Source: a virus. From it: a DNA stretch of 27,164 bases. A program made the translations under genes and the position numbers. The notes below the pieces were generated by a model. The model was not told where the DNA came from. It worked only from the letters and a program-made list of their open reading frames with translations, and searched no databases. This document shows, piece by piece, positions 7,310 through 13,861 of the stretch. The stretch is from the IMG/VR virus record IMGVR_UViG_3300031977_001857, positions 1 through 27,164 of that record. The stretch is one strand, 5' to 3'. The stretch's first letter is position 1. The number at the start of each line of letters is the position of its first letter.

Positions 7310-7385
7310 GTACCACTCCTCTAACGTGTTATTAAAAGAATGGTACGTAGTTTTATTTTAAAATTTCTGAATTTTATTAAGAGGA

Positions 7386-10118
7386 TTAAGAACACATATA
7401 AATACATGCAATCATCTTTGTGCTTTCACTCTCCTGTGACCAGTCAACATCTTCACATGCTTGCGCAACTACAACTCGCATATCATTGCCCCCATAGAAT
7501 TGCCCTTTACCGGGTATTGTACTGGTTGAAATAAAACCACCGTCAACAATATTACCATTAGCACTGCAGACATTTATCTGACCTTCCCCAATACCGTTAG
7601 CTATGGCATTTTTGTAAGAAGCTTTTACTGCGTTGTATTCTGATTCTGTAAGACTATACAGAGACGCAACTTTTATTGGTCTAGTGTCTTCACTATCGTA
7701 CTCAGGTAATTCTAAAATATTTGACACTACTCCGAAGGCTTTTACATCTTCTGCTGATGAACATAGTTCAACATAGTGTATGGTGCTTGATACAGATTCT
7801 TTATATGCAACCGCTGTTCTTACCACAATATCCCCAAGTTCCGGTACAGGATTGGTTTTTGGGTATAAACTTTCATGGGCACCTGTAAATGACGCAAGAG
7901 TCCCAGTACCTCCTAAATATGCATCAGCAATTCCACCTACTAAATGCGCACCATAATTTCCCCCTTCTGCTGAAACACCTACTGGCCCTCCTTGAAACCA
8001 ACCTCCAATGTTGCCAGTACCTCCAACACCGTAAGCAACACCTTCCCCAAATAATCCCCTACTATTTGCACTATTTTTTGACTTGAAGTAACCAGCGTAA
8101 GCAGGACCTGTAGATGAGGTACATTCCCCCCAAACACCATAACCATTACCAGTAGCAATACCTTGTATAGCACGCCCACCTCCAGCTGAACCGGCAACAC
8201 CTACTGCATCGGTAGTAACCCCATAAACGGCTGCTTTACCTGCAGCATTGCTATATGCAATTACTCCGTAGCTATTAGCAGAATCTGCATGTACTGCAGA
8301 ACCACTACCGCTGTTTTCAACGTAGATGGTCATGTTAGAGCTGTTATTTCTAAAATCTCCAGCTTTACCCGTAGTTGTATTGGCGATTACCGCATCTCCT
8401 GCCTGAGAGATAGCTCTTAGTGCAGGGGTACTGTCATCTGCTTTTGCGTAAACTGCAGCACCGCCTGGATCATTATTAACATGTCTCGCATACACAGCAT
8501 AACTACCTCCATTTCCTTCAGTGTAAGCCTCAACACCTCTTGTTCCCGAGTGAACTCCTATAGCGAGTCCGTATACGCCTATACCATTGTCTGCGCCAAG
8601 GGTTCTTCCCGAAACAGCTACCATTGATCCATCTGCAGTTACTCCTGCTGCACACCCAATAACACTTATACCTTTTTTATTGCTCAGACCTTTTATATCT
8701 AGGTATCCTATAGTATTTGTAGCATCGTCTATTCTTACTCGCTCAGTATTAGTTAGATCGTAAAAACTCATAGAATTAGTTGGGGCTTGAATTTCAAGCC
8801 GCTGACCTGTCGAGTTTGTAATATAAGTTCTGCTTGATATAGTTCCTGATGTAAGCTTATCCGCAGATAAGTTCTGGATAAATGCTGACTGCATATAGAC
8901 ATCACCCCCAGATACATAGAAGGGCTTAATCTTATTGGCGTCACTTCTACCTACCCAGAAGTTATCTACATCAAAACCAGCGTCAACAGTAATACCATCA
9001 TTAACAACTCCAAAGCCTCCAACAAGTGGTTGTCCCAGAGGATCAGTAGAAACTGAGGTTTTCATAAAATACTCAGCTTTTAAATCGCCGAGATCGTCGC
9101 TGTGCACACTAACTGTCTGTTCTAATGCGCCTACACTTTGGTTATTATTTACAATATAATTATCTACGGAAGCAGCCCTTGCAGTAGTAGTGACCCACGT
9201 TCCTCCTGCCTGTGAACAAGCAGTTGCTGAATTGTAATTAGAGTTAGGCACCCCTCCAATTTCACAATGACCTACATATTCTGTGTAATCTGTGGAAGTT
9301 ATAGAAGCTGTTATTCTTCCTGGAATACCTGAATCCAACGCTTCTACAGAAGCGGCTAATGCCGCCATAGACTTCCAGGTACCTCCAGCCCCTTCACAAG
9401 CAGTTTTATCAGTGTAAGCTACATTAGGGCTACCACCAATTTCGCAATACCCTCCTGCGGTAACTGTATCTATATTAATGATGCTGGATTCAGTAGCACC
9501 TACCCTTACACCTAAAGCATTAATACTGTCTATTTGAGCAGAATCTGCAGTAATTCGTTCATTAGTCTCAGTAATAAGCGCAGTTCTTACGTCATCAAAA
9601 TCAGAAGAAGCGGTATCTAACGCTGTAGTTAATAGATTTTCTGCATCTGTTCTATCAAGTATTTCCTGCGCTAGACTACCTTCTATAGTAGTAATGTTAT
9701 CGATAGCATTGCTAAGAGAAGTAGCTAGATAAGACTGATCTATCTGCCCAGACAGTGCCGTAATAATATCTCCAACAGGAGCCTCTAATGTTACTGACGC
9801 AGGGCCAATTACATTGCCAGAGCGTCCTGAATTATCAAAGTTCCTAATCCAATAAAAGTATGTAGTTGTCTGACTAATATCATCCATAGGATCATAATAG
9901 TAATCCCCCTTTACCCTGGTTAACTCCAAGGCCAACGAGAAATCATTTACTAATCCGCGATATATTTGTGTATGCGATACACCTGCTATCGCTGAATCAG
10001 GAAAAGTCCATTTTAAATGCACTCCCGCAAATGCAGTTGTAGCAGTCAAAGCACTAGCATTCAAGTCTGGGTTAATCGGATCAGGAGTAGGAAATAAACC
10101 AGTACCACAAAATGACAT
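7386..10118 (-). CDS. J-like tail tip/fibre protein with FN3 domain and beta-repeat C-terminus
   Basis: A 910-aa first gene of the leftward module. Residues about 20-115 form an FN3-like domain (HLKWTFPDS, IYRG, TTYFYWIRNFDNSGRSG). Residues about 120-215 are helical, coiled-coil-like linkers. Residues about 220-310 contain two copies of a small Cys motif (CEIGG, then TAC and AGGTW). Residues about 345-430 resemble the J-type central domain (DUF1983-like; GFGVVNDGITVDAGFDVDNF, LTSGTISS). Residues about 480-740 are Gly/Ala-rich beta repeats (GVYGLAIG, GYGVWGEC) like a beta-helix stalk. The rest is a Cys-containing tip. The start is fixed by GGAGGTG just upstream of ATG 10116-10118. It resembles the C-terminal part of siphovirus host-specificity protein J without its N-terminal hub. 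Confidence 0.75.
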   Translation of the reverse strand: MSFCGTGLFPTPDPINPDLNASALTATTAFAGVHLKWTFPDSAIAGVSHTQIYRGLVNDFSLALELTRVKGDYYYDPMDDISQTTTYFYWIRNFDNSGRSGNVIGPASVTLEAPVGDIITALSGQIDQSYLATSLSNAIDNITTIEGSLAQEILDRTDAENLLTTALDTASSDFDDVRTALITETNERITADSAQIDSINALGVRVGATESSIINIDTVTAGGYCEIGGSPNVAYTDKTACEGAGGTWKSMAALAASVEALDSGIPGRITASITSTDYTEYVGHCEIGGVPNSNYNSATACSQAGGTWVTTTARAASVDNYIVNNNQSVGALEQTVSVHSDDLGDLKAEYFMKTSVSTDPLGQPLVGGFGVVNDGITVDAGFDVDNFWVGRSDANKIKPFYVSGGDVYMQSAFIQNLSADKLTSGTISSRTYITNSTGQRLEIQAPTNSMSFYDLTNTERVRIDDATNTIGYLDIKGLSNKKGISVIGCAAGVTADGSMVAVSGRTLGADNGIGVYGLAIGVHSGTRGVEAYTEGNGGSYAVYARHVNNDPGGAAVYAKADDSTPALRAISQAGDAVIANTTTGKAGDFRNNSSNMTIYVENSGSGSAVHADSANSYGVIAYSNAAGKAAVYGVTTDAVGVAGSAGGGRAIQGIATGNGYGVWGECTSSTGPAYAGYFKSKNSANSRGLFGEGVAYGVGGTGNIGGWFQGGPVGVSAEGGNYGAHLVGGIADAYLGGTGTLASFTGAHESLYPKTNPVPELGDIVVRTAVAYKESVSSTIHYVELCSSAEDVKAFGVVSNILELPEYDSEDTRPIKVASLYSLTESEYNAVKASYKNAIANGIGEGQINVCSANGNIVDGGFISTSTIPGKGQFYGGNDMRVVVAQACEDVDWSQESESTKMIACIYMCS

Positions 10119-10258
10119 ACACACCTCCAAATATAGTAATTAGAGGTAATTTACTCAGTCTAAATTTATTTTTTCTCGAAAAATAAAATCTCAGAAGAGT
10201 ACAACAGAGCAGAGGTGCCTTCGGCACTCGACCCAACATAAAAGATAGAGAGAATCCT
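10119..10258. promoter_or_regulatory. divergent control region with AT-only palindrome and triloop hairpin
   Basis: The 140-bp gap separates the leftward tail module from the rightward thyA operon, so promoters for both should lie here. Visible structures are a 9-bp AT-only inverted repeat around TCTCG (TTTATTTTT at 10165-10173, AAAAATAAA at 10179-10187) and a GC-rich hairpin GTGCC-TTC-GGCAC at 10215-10227, extendable by a G-U pair. I found no sigma70 promoter with both hexamers at normal spacing on either strand. N4-type late promoters are known to be weak matches and to rely on SSB activation. Confidence 0.5.
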
Positions 10259-11119
10259 ATGTCGATGCATGACATCACTTACTTAAACTTACTGCGGGAT
10301 TTAGTAGATCGTGCAGAAAAGGTAGCTACCCGTCCAGATCGAACGGGTACAGGTACTGTATCCATCTTCGGTCCTCAATTAGAGTTCAACCTAAAGCACG
10401 GTTTCCCGTTACTGACGGTTAAGAAGACTCACGTTAAATCCATTATTCATGAGTTACTTTGGTTCCTTAACGGTGATACCAATATTAAGTATCTCAGTGA
10501 TAACGGCGTTACGATTTGGGACGAATGGAGCAACTCGGCAGGGAACCTTGGCCCAATCTACGGTTTTCAATGGCGTAGATGGCCTACCAAGTTTGGGGGT
10601 AGCGTAGATCAAATAGAAAACCTAATGTATGAGCTGCGTCATAACCCCTATTCAAGAAGGCATATTGTCTCAGGATGGAACGTGGAATATCTCCCTGAAC
10701 CAGATTTATCCCCCCAGGAAAACGTAACAGCAGGCAAGATGGCGTTACCGCCTTGTCATACTCTCTGGCAAGTATTCGTTGACGATGTAACAGAAGAGGT
10801 AAGTCTTAAGCTGTATCAACGTAGTGCGGACTACTTCCTTGGTGTTCCGTTTAATATTGCTTCCTATGCGTTCTTAACTCACATGATTGCTAACATACTA
10901 GATAGGCCAGTAGGTAAGCTCATCATGAGTTTTGGGGACTGTCACTTGTACTCAAACCATATTGAACAAGCGAAAGAGTTACTTGAGCGGAAACCAAAAG
11001 ACTCACCTGCATTACAGCTTTTGAGTAAGCCATCAAACTTATGGGATTACAAATATGACGACTTCGCCATAATCAATTACAATCCCCATCCAGTAATTAA
11101 AGCTCCCATCTCAGTTTAA
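10259..11119 (+). CDS. thyA: thymidylate synthase (ThyA)
   Basis: A 286-aa folate-dependent enzyme converting dUMP to dTMP with methylene-tetrahydrofolate. All main motifs are present: DRTGTGTVSIFG near residue 23, the catalytic Cys166 in LPPCHTLWQVF, RSADYFLGVPFNIASYA with Asn199 (Asn favours dUMP; Asp at this site marks dCMP hydroxymethylases), and SFGDCHLYSNHIEQ. An insertion before the active site (DLSPQENVTAGKM) resembles that of T4 Td. The frame is uninterrupted, with no intron. Length fits the family. The start ATG 10259 has a GAGAGA site upstream. As first gene of the rightward operon it supplies dTMP for phage replication. Confidence 0.97.
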   Translation: MSMHDITYLNLLRDLVDRAEKVATRPDRTGTGTVSIFGPQLEFNLKHGFPLLTVKKTHVKSIIHELLWFLNGDTNIKYLSDNGVTIWDEWSNSAGNLGPIYGFQWRRWPTKFGGSVDQIENLMYELRHNPYSRRHIVSGWNVEYLPEPDLSPQENVTAGKMALPPCHTLWQVFVDDVTEEVSLKLYQRSADYFLGVPFNIASYAFLTHMIANILDRPVGKLIMSFGDCHLYSNHIEQAKELLERKPKDSPALQLLSKPSNLWDYKYDDFAIINYNPHPVIKAPISV

Positions 11120-11122
11120 ACC

Positions 11123-11208
11123 AAAGTAACCCTGATCGAGCGAAGGCCAAGGAGAAAATGCGCAGCACTTTTCGACGCAAGGCCGGTAGCGAAGAGAAGG
11201 GTTACTTT
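11123..11208 (+). ncRNA. candidate structured RNA element downstream of thyA
   Basis: An 86-nt element begins 3 nt after the thyA stop. Its ends form a perfect 11-bp stem: AAAGTAACCCT (11123-11133) with AGGGTTACTTT (11198-11208). Inside, GC..GGCC (11140-11148) can pair with GGCC..GC (11181-11190), and GAAAATGC with GCA-C-TTTTC caps the rod as a hairpin (about 11154-11173). The nested, near-symmetric pairing and higher GC content than the flanks suggest a folded RNA. It lacks a T-run, so it is not a simple terminator. It might stabilise the thyA mRNA end, be processed out, or be a single-stranded DNA hairpin signal. No known RNA family was recognised. Confidence 0.45.
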
Positions 11209-11216
11209 ATATTTGA

Positions 11217-11246
11217 GAAGATTCAGACACCCTCCGGGTGTTCTTC
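11217..11246 (+). other. hairpin with TCC triloop between thyA and the next gene
   Basis: ACACCC (11227-11232), loop TCC, GGGTGT (11236-11241), extended after a 5-nt bulge by GAAGA/TCTTC. A stem of 6 bp with a 3-nt loop (GGA on the other strand) resembles the size and loop of N4 vRNAP promoter hairpins, and the bases that follow are T-rich. It could also be an mRNA processing or terminator-like structure. The next gene starts 100 nt downstream. Confidence 0.4.
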
Positions 11247-11346
11247 GAACCTTCAGAAATGATCTTTATGGTTTAAATCTTTTACCTAAATTTACTTATA
11301 TATGTAGTTACTGTCTATGTGTATGATTTATAAGGAATTATTTTTT

Positions 11347-11742
11347 ATGGATAATGCTGTAAGACCTTTATCTGAAATGCCGAATTTAAGTAAACGACTG
11401 AACAAAGGGAAACAGGCGCAAGTACGTGCAAGTTATACACCATTGGCTTTAAGACCGTTGAGAGCCAAGGTTACTGAAAACCCTATCCAGAATCAATTAC
11501 AGGGCTATTCCTTCCCAGGGTTACCTACAGAAGTGCAAGACGTTATCGTAGGTGCTGCACGTAATTGCAGCAATGGTAACAAGCCATTAGACGTAGATTG
11601 TATCTTGGCTTGCTATCAGGTACTTCCTGAATTCCATACTAAAGGAATATCCAGTTTGCTGGATTGTTCAGAACACACTGCTCGGAAATACTTACAAGCA
11701 ATCCGTATGTGTAACCAACTTCTTAAAAAACTCTATTTATAA
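11347..11742 (+). CDS. hypothetical protein with C-terminal helix-turn-helix-like segment
   Basis: A 131-aa basic protein. ATG 11347 is chosen because AAGGA stands about 10 nt upstream. The in-frame ATGs at 11317 and 11323 have no ribosome site. The N-terminal 60 residues are basic and Pro-containing (SKRLNKGKQAQVRAS, ALRPLRAK) and probably flexible. Residues about 70-131 are helical. GISSLLDCSEHTARKYLQAIRM reads as a helix-turn-helix with a recognition helix at HTARKYLQAI, like small winged-helix or resolvase-type DNA-binding ends. It may regulate the operon it sits in. No family is assigned. It is 10 nt from the next gene. Confidence 0.6.
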   Translation: MDNAVRPLSEMPNLSKRLNKGKQAQVRASYTPLALRPLRAKVTENPIQNQLQGYSFPGLPTEVQDVIVGAARNCSNGNKPLDVDCILACYQVLPEFHTKGISSLLDCSEHTARKYLQAIRMCNQLLKKLYL

Positions 11743-11752
11743 GGAACTTCAA

Positions 11753-12334
11753 ATGACTCGTAAATTTAAAGAACCTATGGACAAGAAACTGGCCCTTAAG
11801 TTAGCAAAAGAACACTATCAAGAGTGTGTTGAGAAATGTGACGGTACTGACCTTTCTATAGCTCAATACTGTAAGAGTAAAGGTATTCCTGCGGAAGCTA
11901 TGTATAACTATAGACATTCCCTACGTAAACCTAAAACTTCTGGCTCAAAAGCTACTAACCCAGAAAAAGCAGAAACACTGGTTAAAGCTCGTAAAGAAGG
12001 AGAAGGGGTACATACCAAAAAAGGGGTTTTTATTGCTCCAGACTTCCTTACAAAAGCAGTAGGGCACTTACAAGATCGTGCAGTGACTTACGATAAGCCA
12101 GAAGGTGAGCGTTCTATGGCTAAAACCGTAGAAATGTTCAATGCCCTCACTGACTCTGCGATAACAGAAGAGCAGGGTTGGAAGTTTATGGCTTTACTTA
12201 AGTTGGTCCGCTCTGAGCAGGGTAACTTCAAAGCTGATAACTTTGAAGACGGTGCAGCTTATATGGCTTTAGCCGGAGAGACGGCTAGTAAAAACCAAAA
12301 AATTACTTACCAAGAAGGTAAGATGCCCTCCTGA
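11753..12334 (+). CDS. HTH-like N-terminus plus DUF6378-like domain protein
   Basis: A 193-aa protein. Residues about 30-60 (DLSIAQYCKSKGIPAEAMYN then YRHSLRK) resemble the helix-turn-helix at the start of transposase-type regulators. Residues about 110-180 (YDKPEGERSMAKTVEMFNAL, GWKFMALLKLVR, DNFEDGAAYMALAGE) match the pattern of the phage DUF6378 domain, whose Asp/Glu/Lys arrangement recalls nucleotide-metabolising all-alpha folds, though no activity is proven. The middle is a Lys-rich linker. The start has AAGGA about 8 nt upstream. It lies between a putative DNA-binding gene and a Lar-like gene in the replication operon. Confidence 0.65.
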   Translation: MTRKFKEPMDKKLALKLAKEHYQECVEKCDGTDLSIAQYCKSKGIPAEAMYNYRHSLRKPKTSGSKATNPEKAETLVKARKEGEGVHTKKGVFIAPDFLTKAVGHLQDRAVTYDKPEGERSMAKTVEMFNALTDSAITEEQGWKFMALLKLVRSEQGNFKADNFEDGAAYMALAGETASKNQKITYQEGKMPS

Positions 12335-12357
12335 ATTTATAACCATTAAGGCCAGTT

Positions 12358-12591
12358 ATGGGCGCATTGAAGAAACTAAAGAACCTTAAACCTTGTCCTT
12401 GTTGTGACTCTACTGAAGTAAGAGCCTTCCAAGGACATCATCCCGACCATACTCCATTTTGGCAAGTCTTCTGCCGAAAGTGTCAGTTAAGAACTGAACC
12501 TACTCTTAAAAAAGCAGATGTACTTGCTACCTGGAATACCAGACCAGAGAGTACCCATGAACCAACAACAGCTATTGGAGTTAAATGCTAG
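12358..12591 (+). CDS. Lar-like zinc-ribbon (restriction alleviation family) protein
   Basis: A 77-aa protein with the Lar pattern: LKPCPCCDSTEV (two Cys pairs start) then WQVFCRKCQLRTE and the closing ATWNTR motif. Lar proteins of lambdoid prophages ease type I restriction by promoting modification. Many phage relatives share only the zinc-ribbon shape, so function is uncertain here. Four Cys (CPxC, CxxC) are placed to bind one zinc. An AAGG stretch about 10 nt upstream of the ATG is a modest ribosome site. Its 3' end overlaps the next gene by 35 nt in another frame. Confidence 0.7.
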   Translation: MGALKKLKNLKPCPCCDSTEVRAFQGHHPDHTPFWQVFCRKCQLRTEPTLKKADVLATWNTRPESTHEPTTAIGVKC

Positions 12592-12805
12592 TGATTTGCA
12601 CTTTGAAGATTGTGATTACTTCAAATGGTTAGGGGATCATGGAGATGACTTGGGGTTTCGGATGGATAACTTAAAAAACTATCTGGACTCCCACGGAATC
12701 TCTCCCCCTATATATAGTGACGAACTTCGCAGAAATCTCCGATTTATTCACGAACACTTCTACTGGCTTAAATTCAAAGCCAGAAACTTTGCCGACATTC
12801 AGTAA
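12557..12805 (+). CDS. small hypothetical protein overlapping the Lar-like gene
   Basis: An 82-aa acidic, aromatic-rich protein (FEDCDYFKWLGDHGDDLGFR; RNLRFIHEHFYWLKFKAR) of unknown function. The frame opens upstream, but ATG 12557 is preferred because GAGAG stands about 6 nt before it and the protein then begins with an ordinary MNQQQLLELN helix. It overlaps the end of the Lar-like gene by 35 nt. No membrane segment, and one Cys. It ends 72 nt before the nuclease gene. Confidence 0.6.
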   Translation: MNQQQLLELNASDLHFEDCDYFKWLGDHGDDLGFRMDNLKNYLDSHGISPPIYSDELRRNLRFIHEHFYWLKFKARNFADIQ

Positions 12806-12820
12806 CAAAAATTCCAGAAA

Positions 12821-12839
12821 AAAGATTTTTTTAATCTTT
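12821..12839 (+). terminator. AT-rich inverted repeat before the nuclease gene
   Basis: AAAGATT and AATCTTT flank TTTTT in the 72-nt gap after 12805. The stem is 7 bp and AT-rich, followed by ACCCTTTT. It is a weak terminator or pause candidate at most. Confidence 0.25.
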
Positions 12840-12877
12840 ACCCTTTTAAACCTTTCCCAAAATAAAAGAGGCTTGTA

Positions 12878-13861
12878 ATGAGCAGATACTTAGACGCCCA
12901 AGATGTGCCTATCGGTTTGGCTGCGTTTTTGGCGTATGACGACTACGATCATATTGATGATCCAGACCATATTTCAGCAACAGCATTGTTACGCCCCACA
13001 AGGCAGTTAATTCTTTCCCAACGTCTAAGTCCTGAACAAAGACAAGACAGTCTGTATGACAGGCTCAAAGCTCGTATGGGGCAGGCTTTACACGGTGCTG
13101 TAGAAGATGTCTGGCAAAATCATTTAGACCAAGCACTGGCAGCTCTGGGAGTTCCGGAGAAGCGTAGAGCTATGGTTAAGGTGAATCCAGATAGAGATAC
13201 TCCACTACCACCCGGAACTATTCCGGTATACCTGGAACAACGCTCTTTCAAGAGAGTCGGTAAATACAACGTATCCGGTAAGTTTGATTTCGTCTTTGAC
13301 GGACAACTGCAGGACTTTAAGTTTACTTCCACCTTTACCTATGCAAACCAAAGTAAAGCGGAAGATTACATAAAGCAGGGCAGTATCTACCGTTGGCTTA
13401 ACCCAGACATCATTACCAAACCTACCATGTTAATTAACTATGGGTTCTGGGATTGGTCTGCAGCTAAGACCTACGGCAACAACTATCCACCTAAACCTGT
13501 ACTGGCTCAAGAGTTCCATCTTCAACCAGTTGCACAGGTAGAGCACTGGGTAGGTCAGAAGCTTAATGAGATCGAAAGATTCTCACAGGCTGATGACCAG
13601 CTTATCCCGCTATGTACTGATAAAGACCTCTGGCGTACAGAGCTTACCTACAAGTATTACGCTAATCCAGAAAAGATGGGTAGGGCTACTAAAGTCTTCC
13701 AAACCAGAGAAGAAGCCATTACTCATCAAATGAATAAAGGCGGTAAGGGCGTAATCCAAGAACATAAGCCTGAACCCAAAGCATGTAACTACTGTGATGC
13801 AAAGCCTATTTGCGGCCAATATAAATCATTCGTAGACCAAGGCATTATCAAGGAGGACTAG
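12878..13861 (+). CDS. PD-(D/E)XK nuclease (RecB/Cas4-like) with Cys cluster
   Basis: A 327-aa predicted DNA exonuclease of replication or recombination. The core shows Asp137 in GKFDFVFDG and the DxK pair Asp146-Phe-Lys148 in LQDFKFTS, the usual PD-(D/E)XK metal site. A downstream QGSIYRW helix matches motif Q/Y of RecB-type nucleases. At the C-terminus Cys303, Cys306 and Cys312 (CNYCDAKPIC) plus Cys246 can form the four-Cys iron-sulfur site known in Cas4 and AddB. ATG 12878 has AGAGG upstream. The stop is immediately followed by the next start, whose AAGGAGG lies within this gene's end. It forms a module with the primase, Sak4-like ATPase and SSB. Confidence 0.75.
   Translation: MSRYLDAQDVPIGLAAFLAYDDYDHIDDPDHISATALLRPTRQLILSQRLSPEQRQDSLYDRLKARMGQALHGAVEDVWQNHLDQALAALGVPEKRRAMVKVNPDRDTPLPPGTIPVYLEQRSFKRVGKYNVSGKFDFVFDGQLQDFKFTSTFTYANQSKAEDYIKQGSIYRWLNPDIITKPTMLINYGFWDWSAAKTYGNNYPPKPVLAQEFHLQPVAQVEHWVGQKLNEIERFSQADDQLIPLCTDKDLWRTELTYKYYANPEKMGRATKVFQTREEAITHQMNKGGKGVIQEHKPEPKACNYCDAKPICGQYKSFVDQGIIKED

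Noticed and set aside
7310-7385. Terminator between the J-like and BppU-like genes
   Set aside because: Only AT-rich short repeats (AAAATT/AATTTT) and a distant GTACCA/TGGTAC pair are present; no GC stem with a T-run was found.
10119-10258. Sigma70 promoters in the divergent gap
   Set aside because: TAAAAT- and TATATT-like boxes occur but no -35 hexamer at 16-18 bp spacing; too weak to annotate individually.
11123-11208. Integron attC site or self-splicing intron remnant after thyA
   Set aside because: The ends do not match the attC core consensus, thyA is intact, and no group I core elements were seen.
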